A DNA stretch of 64,000 bases from Actinacidiphila sp. DG2A-62 (GTDB lineage: Bacteria > Actinomycetota > Actinomycetes > Streptomycetales > Streptomycetaceae): positions 434,001 to 498,000 of the forward strand of contig NZ_JAYMGI010000002.1 in assembly GCF_035825295.1 (NCBI RefSeq). The letters run 5' to 3'. The position numbers and the translations under genes were made by a program. Of the stretch, positions 54,601-62,212 are shown one piece after another. Position 1 is the stretch's first letter. Each line of letters opens with the position of its first letter. The notes beneath the pieces were generated by a model. It was given only the letters and a program-made list of their open reading frames with translations, was not told the DNA's origin and ran no database searches.

Positions 54601-54925
54601 GTGCGTCGTCCTCGTGGGTCACCGGGACGCCGAACACGGCCATCACCGCGTCTCCGATGAACTTCTCCACGGTGCCGCCGTGTGCCTCGATCTCGCGCCG
54701 CATCACGTCGAAGTACCGCAGGGTGACCGCGCGCAGGGTCTCAGGATCGAGCCGGCCGGACAGGGCGGTGGACCCGACCATGTCGCAGAAGACGAGGGTC
54801 ACCCACTTGCGCTCCTCGGCCGCCGCGGCCGGGCCACCGGTGGCCGCGCCCGCGCCGGGCGTGCCGCAGGAGGGGCAGAACCGGGCGTCCGGCGGGACGG
54901 TGCCGCGGCAGTTCGCGCATTCCAT
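51651..54925 (-). CDS. Nucleotide cyclase/AAA ATPase signalling protein, one frameshift
   Basis: About 1091 aa if read through a break at C4 53146-53149 (one base added restores EPAGPAGGARAALVQLSRRR). A zinc ribbon MECANCRGT/FCPSCG at the N-terminus precedes a class III nucleotide cyclase domain (about 40-215) with VFCDMVGSTALSG, KFIGDAVMAVFGVP metal-binding Asp residues and IGVNTGEVV. An AAA ATPase (YGEAGIGKTRLVREWLD; LLIDDCHW) follows, then TPR-like helices to the C-terminus. This architecture is common among actinomycete regulators; many do not make cAMP in vivo. A 21-bp tandem (53222-53263) encodes repeated AAAAEPP in the linker. It is followed by coupled S8 and GAF genes and preceded by 118 bp of G-rich DNA. 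Confidence 0.85.
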
Positions 54926-55043
54926 GACGGTGTCCTTGCCTCGGGAGGTGCGGCGTCGGGGACGGGGCGGGGTGCGGGGGCCGCGCGGGGGGGTGCGGGG
55001 CGGGCGCGGGGCGGGCGCCAGGACCGCGGCGGGCCGGCCGCGC

Positions 55044-55244
55044 TCAGAACAGCGCGCCTCCGGCGATCTCGCTGTGCGCCTGCACCTCGGGGCCGACCGC
55101 GTCCAGTCGCTCCTTGATGTCGAGCAGCAGGGCCAGTTCCTCGGGCGCGAGGTCGACCAGCACCTGGCGCTGCTCCTCGGTCAGCAGCGCGACGGCGAAT
55201 CCCCGCGCCTCAAGGTCGGCGAGGACGTCCTCGGGTTCGGTCAT
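55044..55244 (-). CDS. 66-aa candidate RiPP precursor of the radical SAM operon
   Basis: This small acidic protein is coupled by ATGA overlap to the diiron-protein gene. The leader-like part (EDVLADLEARGFAVALLTEE, then QRQVLVDLAPEELALLLDIK) is helical and Leu/Glu-rich. The tail ERLDAVGPEVQAHSEIAGG ends ALF with an aromatic C-terminal residue. There is no Cys and few Ser/Thr, so lanthionine or thioether chemistry on Cys is excluded. From memory it resembles small proteins in NCBI's 'aroma-sacti cluster' group, which neighbour radical SAM enzymes; I cannot verify this. The likely modified region is the last 10-15 residues. Confidence 0.7.
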   Translation of the reverse strand: MTEPEDVLADLEARGFAVALLTEEQRQVLVDLAPEELALLLDIKERLDAVGPEVQAHSEIAGGALF

Positions 55245-55993
55245 GGGGTGCCTCCTCGTGAGAGCGGTGCGGTGCGGCGGTCGGGGGCCGGGCCGACGGG
55301 GTCGGCGAGGTGTGCGAAAAGGCGCACCAGGGATCTGAGGGTGTGCAGGGCGCCGACGGTGACCGCGGTGGCCTGGGCGGGTGTCAGCGGCAGGGTGTCC
55401 AGCACCGCCTCCAGGTCCGCGGTGTGGCCGGCGTCCAGGGCGGCGTGCGCGTGGACCGTGCGCAGCGCCGCCGGCGGCAGCCCGGCCGTCGCGGCGAGCC
55501 GCGGGGCGAGCCAGCCGGCCGGGGCGTTGTGCTCCAGCGCCCACACGTAGCCGAGCAGGGCGACGGGGTGGTGGTGCTCGATCCAGTAGTACTGGGCCCC
55601 CGCCAGCTCGGCGACGGCCGGCAGCGGCTGGGCCGCCGCGGCTCGTGCGGGGTCCTCCCCCAGCGCCGCCAGGTCCTCCAGCAGCCAGGCGTCGTGGCCG
55701 AGTTCCTCCCGGGCGTGCGCCAGCAGGTAGCAGGCGAGCGGGGCCAGCACCGGGTCGTCCGGGGCGCCCTCGGCGCAGCGGCGGGCGCCGTGCCGCAGCA
55801 GCGGCACCGAGGCCCGTACCAGTTGGTGCATCACGGTCAGGTAGACCGGGTAGCGCTCGCGCAGCCCCCGCGGCGCCCACAGCGCCCGGCTGGCGGCGTC
55901 CAGCGCCGGCCGCACGAGCACCATGCGGGCGTGCAGGGCGCGCGAGAGCGGCGGTCCGGCGACGGTGGGGCGTCCCGCGCCGGGCGGCGTCAT
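55241..55993 (-). CDS. Heme-oxygenase-like diiron (HDO) family protein
   Basis: This 250-aa all-helical protein fits the 'iron-containing redox enzyme' group, TenA/heme-oxygenase-like fold. Candidate metal ligands are Glu and His in LLAHAREELGHDAWLLEDL (about residues 90-108), His/Glu in YYWIEHHHPVALLGYVWALE (about 135-155), and Asp/His in HAHAALDAGHTADLEAVLD (about 185-203). Family members use a diiron site and O2 for oxidative C-C, C-N or C-H cleavage. It is coupled by ATGA to both the radical SAM gene before it and the precursor gene after it, so peptide modification is the obvious hypothesis. Confidence 0.75.
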   Translation of the reverse strand: MTPPGAGRPTVAGPPLSRALHARMVLVRPALDAASRALWAPRGLRERYPVYLTVMHQLVRASVPLLRHGARRCAEGAPDDPVLAPLACYLLAHAREELGHDAWLLEDLAALGEDPARAAAAQPLPAVAELAGAQYYWIEHHHPVALLGYVWALEHNAPAGWLAPRLAATAGLPPAALRTVHAHAALDAGHTADLEAVLDTLPLTPAQATAVTVGALHTLRSLVRLFAHLADPVGPAPDRRTAPLSRGGTP

Positions 55994-57263
55994 GCGGCGC
56001 CCGCGGGCGAGGGGGACGGCAGCGCGACCAGGTCGGCGTAGGGGGCGCAGCCGTGCCGCCGGACCAGCGCGACCGCGCCGGCCTCGTGCTGCGTGCGGCC
56101 GGCCTGCGCGTCGAGGAGCGCGCCGACCGCTCCGGAGGCGTCGCGTTCCGCCGCGGCCAGCAGGTCGGGGCGGTCGGCGAGCGCGCGGCAGGAGGCGCAG
56201 TAGCCGCCGGCGGCAGGCCCGGCCGTGGACTCGGCCGCGGGCTCGGCGCCGTGCCGGGCGGCGAGGTGCAGCGGGCCGACGGTACGCACCATGCGCAGCA
56301 CCGGGGAGGCCAGGGCGCGGGCGCGGACCTCCGGCCAGCGGTCGGTGGCGATGTGGCCGAGCCGCAGGTGGGCCGGCGCGGGGCGGCGGTCCACCACGTC
56401 CTGGTTGCAGCAGGCCAGCACCGTGCCGTCGGGCGCGATCACCGGCCAGGCGGCCATCGCGCAGGGCAGCGCACGTCGGGGGTCGGGCTCCTGACCGGGG
56501 CCGGGGCCAGGGGCGAGTCCGACGCCGGGGCGGCGAGAGGCGGGACCGACGGCGGAGGCGGCGGAGGCGGCAGAGGCGGCAGAGGCGGCGATGGCGGAGA
56601 CCGGCGCGGAGTCGCGTGCGGAGGCGCGTGCGGAGGCGGCGGGCGCGGCGGTGACCGTGGCGGGGCCGGCCCAGGCCGCGGCCCGGCCCACCGCGCGGGT
56701 GCGGTTGACGAGCATGGGCACCTGGTCGCCGAAGGCGCGGCGGACGGCCGCCGTCACGTCAGCGAGGTAGGGGTCGTCGGCGCCGGTGCCGGTGATGTGG
56801 AAGCTGACCGGGGTGCCGCCGTCGAGCACGGTGCGCACCGCGCGCAGCACGGCCTCGCGGGGCACCTCGCGTTCGTGGTGCGCGTCCAGGCTGGCCGAGA
56901 AGTGGTCCACCGCGGCGATCGCGGCGGCGATCCGGCGCGGGATGCGGCCGGGGTCGGCGCCGCGGACGAAGAACATGCCGCTGAGCAGTGCGGTGCGGAG
57001 CCGGCGGCGCGGGCGAGTCCGGCCAGCCGGGCGGTCAGGTTCGGCAGCAGCAGCGGTTCGCCGCCGGTGAGCATCACCACCTCCGGCGGCTGATCGCCGA
57101 GCCCGGCGAAGAAGCGCAGCAGCTCCGCGGCCTCCGGCTCCTCGGCGTCGGCGGTGGAGGAGCTGGAGCAGTGGGCGCAGCTGAGCGGGCAGCGGCGGGT
57201 GACGCTGACCAGCAGCCCGGCGCAGGGGACAGGGCGCAGGCCCACGAGTTCGTCGAGTCGCAT
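55990..57263 (-). CDS. Radical SAM/SPASM-like peptide-modifying enzyme, one frameshift
   Basis: About 424 aa if read through a break near 57001 (one C added, plus strand, restores ARAAGLRTALLSGMFF). The N-terminal CPLSCAHCSSSS carries the CxxxCxxC [4Fe-4S] motif (about residue 25), VVMLTGGEPLLLPN the SAM-contact motif, and FSASLDAHHERE a conserved barrel strand. The C-terminal part has LPCAMAAWPVIAP, VLACCNQDVV and GGYCASCRAL, a SPASM-like cysteine set for auxiliary clusters. An Ala/Ser/Gly-rich insertion (about 245-285) is unusual. ATG 57263 follows GGAGGCAGGAG. It is the first gene of the minus-strand cassette, divergent from the class III precursors. Confidence 0.82.
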
Positions 57264-57336
57264 GGTCCGCTCCTGCCTCCCCCGGTGTCCCGGTGCGACA
57301 CCGCCGTCCGCTTCCCGGAGTGTCGGCGGCGCCGGT

Positions 57337-57350
57337 TGTCCGATGGGACA
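57337..57350. promoter_or_regulatory. TGTCC-gatg-GGACA palindrome in the divergent promoter
   Basis: A perfect 5-bp inverted repeat in the 304-bp gap between the radical SAM gene and the class III precursor gene, about 75 nt before the radical SAM ATG. Confidence 0.4.
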
Positions 57351-57469
57351 GCAACGGTTGACTTTCGGTATGTCCGCAGGTCACAGCGCGGCCCAGGCAC
57401 GCCTCGCGGACCGCGGCGGTGCGGGCGGCGGGCCGCGCGGGACCGGCCGGGGCCGCGCGAGCTGCGGCT

Positions 57470-57486
57470 ATACCGTCCTCATACCG
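57470..57486 (+). promoter_or_regulatory. ATACCG direct repeat before class III precursors
   Basis: ATACCG at 57470-57475 and 57481-57486, 11 bp apart, about 85 nt upstream of the first precursor ATG; a third copy lies on the other strand at 57366-57371, facing the radical SAM gene. Spacing is SARP-like and a SARP gene is in the same locus. Confidence 0.45.
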
Positions 57487-57567
57487 ACTGCGGGCGGCTT
57501 TCGGACCGGCGGTGCCTAACGTCACGGCAACGGCGCGAACCGGCGTCCCTCTCCCCAGGAGGCAGTC

Positions 57568-57735
57568 ATGGCCGAGAACACCGAGAACGTTGAGCCGGAC
57601 AACGAGACCGAGGCCCCCGAGGTCGAGGCGCACGGCGAGTCCGTCCTCGACCTGCAGGGCAAGGACGCCGACGGCGTCAGCCCGGTCGCGGGCGACTGCA
57701 TCAGCCTGCTGAGCAAGACCTCCGCCTCGGCCTGA
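57568..57735 (+). CDS. Class III lanthipeptide precursor 1
   Basis: This 55-aa precursor has CCAGGAGG before its ATG. The acidic leader (MAENTENVEPDNETEAPEVE) contains ESVLDLQGKD, the LxLQ-type motif recognised by class III LanKC enzymes (as in the AmfS/RamS group). The C-terminal region GVSPVAGDCISLLSKTSASA has one Cys. The Ser upstream of it is at distance six (S-P-V-A-G-D-C). Three or more Ser/Thr lie after the Cys and could remain as dehydro residues. It is the twin of the next gene. Confidence 0.88.
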   Translation: MAENTENVEPDNETEAPEVEAHGESVLDLQGKDADGVSPVAGDCISLLSKTSASA

Positions 57736-57795
57736 CCTTCCGGTCGAGGCGCCCCTTCACCCTCTCGTCGCTCCACCATTTCCTTGGAGGCAGTC

Positions 57796-57963
57796 ATGGC
57801 CGAGAACACCGACAACGTTGAGCCGGAGAACGAGACCGAGGCCCCCGAGGTCGAGGCGCACGGCGAGTCCGTCCTCGACCTGCAGGGCAAGGACGCCGAC
57901 GGCGTCGCCCCGGTCTCGGGCGACTGCATCAGCCTGCTGAGCAAGGCGTCCGCCTCGGCGTGA
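57796..57963 (+). CDS. Class III lanthipeptide precursor 2
   Basis: This 55-aa near-duplicate of precursor 1, including its ribosome site (TTGGAGG), has the same leader motif VLDLQGKD. In the core, GVAPVSGDCISLLSKASASA, the Ser upstream of Cys has moved from position -6 to -3 (S-G-D-C) and a Thr is now Ala. The two products should therefore differ in ring size. A strong hairpin follows the stop. Confidence 0.88.
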   Translation: MAENTDNVEPENETEAPEVEAHGESVLDLQGKDADGVAPVSGDCISLLSKASASA

Positions 57964-57982
57964 CGGCCGTTGTTCCCCGCCC

Positions 57983-58011
57983 GGGGCGGCACCCGCCAGG
58001 GGTGCCGCCCC
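57983..58011 (+). terminator. 12-bp hairpin after class III precursors
   Basis: GGGGCGGCACCC (57983-57994) pairs perfectly with GGGTGCCGCCCC (58000-58011) around a 5-nt loop, 19 nt after the precursor 2 stop. It probably attenuates transcription into the exporter and LanKC genes. Confidence 0.75.
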
Positions 58012-58086
58012 GCAGCGTTTCCGGCCGCGGGCCGCGCTGTGAACCGTGCTGTGCACCACGCGAGTTGGCAAGGGATCGGTGATCAC

Positions 58087-59457
58087 GTGAAGACGACGGC
58101 ACAGGAGCCGCGGCCGGCCGGCGAGCCGAAACGGAGGTCGTCGCGGGAGTTCCGGCTGCTGTGGATCAGCGGGCTGCTGGCCTCCCTGAGCGCCCAGACC
58201 TCGTCGATCGCGCTGCCGCTGCTCATCCTGCGGCAGACCGGCTCGGCCACGCAGGCCGGGACGATCGGCACGGTCGCGGTCGGCGCCTCGCTGCTGACCA
58301 TGCTGCCGGCCGGCGCGCTCGCCGACACGGTGGAGCGGCGGCGGCTGATGCTGTGGTGCGGCCTGGGCGGGGTGCTGACCGCCGGCGCGCTCGCCGCGGC
58401 CGTCGCGCGCGGGTCCGCGCCGATGCCGCTGGTGCTGCTGGTCGTGACGGCCGGCGCGGTGATCACCGGTCTGTACGGCTCGGCGGCGCTGGGCATGCTC
58501 CGCACGGTTGTCCCGGCCGACCAGCTCGGCACCGCCTCGTCCCGGCTGCAGGCGCGCGGCGCGGCCGCCCGGCTGGTCGGTCCGCTGCTGGGCGGTCTGC
58601 TGTTCAGCTGGCACACCTTCCTGCCGTTCGCCGCCGAGAGCGTCGGACTGGTGGCGTCGATGGCGTGCCTCGCGGCGATGCGGACCCGGTCCGCGCCTGC
58701 CGGGCGGCGCGGCGGCGGCTTCGACCGCAAGGAGTTGACCGCGGGGCTGACCTTCCTGTGGCGTGAGCCGTATCTGCGCACAGTGCTGCTGGTCTTCGGC
58801 ATCGGCATGAACGCGGCGTTCGGCGCGATGACGTTCGCGGCGCTCGCGGTGTCCTCGGACGGGGGCAGGTCGGGCACCGGCAGCGGGTTCGTGGTGTCGC
58901 TGACCGCGGCCGGCTCGCTGGTGGGCGCGTTCCTGGCGCCGCGGGTACGGCCCGAGGAGCACGCCCGCTTCCTGGTCACCGCGACGTGCTGGGCATGCGC
59001 CGGCGCGGTGGCCGTGCTGATCGTCTTTCAGCAGCCGGTGGTGATCGGGTTGCTGACGGCGGTGTGCATCGCCTTCGCGTCGCTCGCCAACATCGGCTTC
59101 CTGACCACGCTGCTGCTGGTCACGCCCTCGGCGATGGTCGGCCGGGTGGAGAGCGCGGCCGGCTTCCTGTCCTCGCTGGTGCAGCCGCTCGGACCGGTGG
59201 CCGCGGGCGCCCTGATCACCGTGTGGGGCCCGTCGACCGCGTTCGGCGTGCTCGCGGTGGTCTTCGCGGTGTGCGCCGCCACGGTGACCTTCGCGCCGAG
59301 CATGCGGCACGCGCCGGCGGCGGTCGCGGACCCCGGCTCCTCCGACGTCCCCGACGTCTCCGGCTCCTCCGACGCCTCCGACGCCTCCGTCACGCCGGCC
59401 GCGGCGGCCTCCCCCGCAGCCGCGCCGGCCGGTCTCGTGGAAGGTGACGCGGCATGA
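58087..59457 (+). CDS. MFS exporter of the class III locus
   Basis: This 456-aa permease starts at GTG 58087; an upstream frame extension is not conserved-looking. Twelve hydrophobic segments start with LLWISGLLASLSAQTSSIA. ALADTVERRRLMLWCG is the loop 2-3 motif. The layout matches the MFS_3/enterobactin-exporter (EntS-like) subfamily. It ends in a Ser/Asp/Ala-rich tail. The stop overlaps the LanKC ATG (ATGA). It probably exports the lanthipeptides in place of the more usual ABC transporter; substrate inferred from context only. Confidence 0.83.
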   Translation: MKTTAQEPRPAGEPKRRSSREFRLLWISGLLASLSAQTSSIALPLLILRQTGSATQAGTIGTVAVGASLLTMLPAGALADTVERRRLMLWCGLGGVLTAGALAAAVARGSAPMPLVLLVVTAGAVITGLYGSAALGMLRTVVPADQLGTASSRLQARGAAARLVGPLLGGLLFSWHTFLPFAAESVGLVASMACLAAMRTRSAPAGRRGGGFDRKELTAGLTFLWREPYLRTVLLVFGIGMNAAFGAMTFAALAVSSDGGRSGTGSGFVVSLTAAGSLVGAFLAPRVRPEEHARFLVTATCWACAGAVAVLIVFQQPVVIGLLTAVCIAFASLANIGFLTTLLLVTPSAMVGRVESAAGFLSSLVQPLGPVAAGALITVWGPSTAFGVLAVVFAVCAATVTFAPSMRHAPAAVADPGSSDVPDVSGSSDASDASVTPAAAASPAAAPAGLVEGDAA

Positions 59458-62134
59458 TGCGCGACCCGCAGACGACCCAGTTCTACTGCGTCGCCGACGA
59501 CCTGTGGTTCGACACCCCGGCCCGGATGGCCGACGAGGACAGCCGCTTCGGGCCGGCGGCCGGCCCGGTCGCCGAGGGCTGGCGGCGCAGCGGCCAGGGC
59601 CTGTGGTCGGTGCACCTGCCCGAGGACCGCACCCTGCCGGAGCAGGGCTGGAAGATCCACGTCTCGGCGCTGCCGGGCGACGCCGAGGACACGCTGTCCG
59701 TGGTCGCGCGGGTGTGCCTGCGCGACCACGTCCCGTTCAAGTTCCTGCGCAGCCGGGCCGCGCTGGCGTTCGCCAACGACAAGTACATGCCGCGTTCGGG
59801 CAGCGGCAAGTTCATCACCGTGTACCCCGCGCACGAGGCGGAGTTCGAGGCGGTGGCCACCGAGCTGGCGGACCGGCTGGCCGGGCGGGACGCCCCGTAC
59901 GTGCTCAGCGACCTGCGGATCGGCGCGGGACCGGTGTTCGCGCGGTACGGCGCCTTCGTCGACCTGTGGTGCAGGGACGACTCGGGCGCCGAGGTTCCGG
60001 CGCTGCGCGATCCGTCGGGGCGGCTGGTGCCGGACGAGCGCGACGCGGTGTTCCGCACGCCGCGGTGGCTGCCGCTGCCCGGCTGGCTGGGCCCGCACCT
60101 GGCGGCCCGCGCGGCGGCCCACGACCCCTCGTTCCCCTACACGGTGCGCCGCGCGCTGCACTTCTCCAACGCGGGCGGCATCTACCTGGCCGAGCACAAA
60201 TCCACCGGCGAGACGGTGGTGCTCCGCGAGGCCAGGCCGCACAGCGGGCTGGACGCGGCGGGCGCCGACGCGGTGCGCCGGCTGCGCCGGGAGCACGCGG
60301 CGCTGGAGCGACTGGCCGGGGTGCCGGGCGTGCCCCGGGTGTACGGCATCCACCAGGTGTGGGAGCACGTGTTCCTGGTGGAGGAGCACATCGAGGGCGA
60401 ACGGCTGCTGGAGGCGGTCATCGCCCGCAACCCGGTGGTGTGGACGAACGCCTCCGCCGAGGACATGGCCGGGTACGCGCGCTGGGCCGGCACGGTCGTC
60501 GACGGCCTGGAACGGCTGCTCGCGCGGATCCACGCGCGCGGCATGCGCTTCGGCGACCTGCACCCCGGCAATGTGATCGTGCGGCCCGACGGCTCGGTCG
60601 CCCTGGTCGACTTCGAGTACGCCGCCGACCTGGCCGACCGCAGCACGCCGTGGGCGGGCGCACCGGGTTTCAGCGCGCCGCCCGGCGCCGATCCGGTCGA
60701 CGTGGACCGGTACGGGCTGTGGTCGACCTGGCTGATGATGCTGCTGCCGCTGACCGAGATGCTGGACCACGACCCGTCCCGGGCCGAGCTGCTGACCTCG
60801 GTCGCCGAGCACCTGTTCGGGCTCCCCCGGGGTCGGCGCCGCGGCGCCCCGGGCACGCCGCGCCCGTCCGTCCCGCCGCGACGGCGCGCTCCGCCACCGG
60901 CGGCGGGGTGCGGGTCGGCGGGGCGACGGCCGAGCCGGTGGCAGGCGGCCGGGCCGGCGGGGCGGTGGCAGGCGGCCGGACCGCCCGGCGCCGCCCGCTC
61001 CGCCCCGAGGGGGTGCCGGGCACATGGCCGCTCCTGCGGGACGGCCTGGTCGCGGGGGTGCACGCGAGCGCCGGGACGAGCCGCGACGACCGGCTGTTCC
61101 CCGGCGACCCCGAGGTGTTCCGCACCGGCGGGCACACGCTGGCGCACGGCGCGGCGGGGGTGCTGCTGGCGCTGGACGCCGTGGGCGAGCCGGTCCCGCA
61201 GAGGTACGGCGACTGGCTGGTGGACGCCGCGCGGCGGGCCAGGCCGGATCAGGCGGGCGGGCTGTTCGACGGGTTGTTCGGCCCCGCGGTGGTGCTGGCC
61301 CGGCTGGGCCGCCTGGACGACGGTCTCGCCCTGCTGCGGCGGGCGCTGGACGGACCGCCGCCGCGGGCCGGCGGGCTGCACTCGGGCGCCGCGGGGATCG
61401 GCCTGGCGCTGTGCCACTTCGCCGAGCTGACCGGCTCGGACGAGTGGCTGGAGCGGGCCGTGCGGCTGGCCGACGGGCCGGCCGCGGCCGGGGCGGGCGA
61501 GCCGGAGGCCGGGCTGGTCCGGGGCAGGACGGGCGACGCGGTACTGCGCCTGCGGCTGTACGGGACCGACGGGGAGCGGCGGCACCTGACCGCGGCCAGG
61601 GCGGCGCTGGCGGCCGACCTGGCGGCGTGCGTGGCGATGCGCGACGGCACCCGGCAGGTCAAACGCGGCCACCGCCACCTGCTGTACCTGGACGGCGGCA
61701 GCGCGGGCATCGCGCTGGCGGCGCGGCGTCTGCTGGAGGTGTCGGGCGAGGACGACCCGGAGCTGGAGGCGTTCGCGGCAGCGGTGCTGCCCGGCTGCGA
61801 TCCGCGGTTCGTGCGCGAGCCGGGCCTGTTGCAGGGCCGCGCGGGACTGCTCGCGACCCTGGCCGCGCTGTGCCCCCCGCAGGAGCGTGCCCGGCGCGTG
61901 GAGCGCCAGGTCGAACGCCTCACCTGGCACCTGGTCGCCCGCGACGGCGGCCTTCTCGTCCCCGGCGACCGCCTGCGCCGCTTCTCGGCGGACCTGGCCA
62001 CCGGCTCCGCGGGCGTCCTGCTCGCGCTCGCCGCCGCCCACACCCCGTCCGCCTCCCCCGCCGAGGCCCTGATCGACCTGCTCACCGCGCGCCCTGCTCC
62101 GGCGGCCCGCTCGGTGGAGCCCGCGGTTCGGTGA
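59454..62134 (+). CDS. Class III LanKC lanthipeptide synthetase, one frameshift
   Basis: 893 aa if one C is added to the C5 run 60824-60828. The lyase domain (about 1-220) has QGWKIHVS, FKFLRSRAALAFANDKYMP and SGKFITVYPAHE. The kinase (about 235-450) has VVLREAR, RFGDLHPGNVIV and LVDFEYA. The cyclase (about 490-885) has GxxG repeats (AHGAAGVLLAL, HSGAAGIGLAL, LQGRAGLLATL, ATGSAGVLLAL) but none of the WCxG or CHG zinc ligands, which defines class III. GGAAGGTGA precedes the ATG, coupled to the MFS stop. It modifies the twin precursors at 57568 and 57796. The break falls in the kinase-cyclase linker. Confidence 0.9.
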
Positions 62135-62136
62135 CC

Positions 62137-62184
62137 GGCGTCCGCCGGCCCGTGCGCAGGTGTGCCCACGAGCCGGCGGACGCC
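62137..62184. terminator. Bidirectional terminator between LanKC and SARP genes
   Basis: GGCGTCCGCCGGC (62137-62149) pairs perfectly with GCCGGCGGACGCC (62172-62184) in the gap between convergent stops. Confidence 0.75.
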
Positions 62185-62212
62185 GTCGTTCCGACGGCCG
62201 GGCGGCCGGAGG

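Noticed and set aside
50111..54925. A single 1604-codon open frame that seems to fuse a cyclase/ATPase to a GAF domain
   Set aside because: After about 53146 this frame reads Arg/Pro/Ser-rich nonsense until the true GAF start; the cyclase continues in another frame and a separate S8 gene lies between. It is a by-product of one missing base.
55044..55244. The 66-aa peptide as a lanthipeptide precursor for the neighbouring LanKC
   Set aside because: It has no Cys and no LxLQ leader motif, and is coupled to the radical SAM/HDO genes on the other strand.
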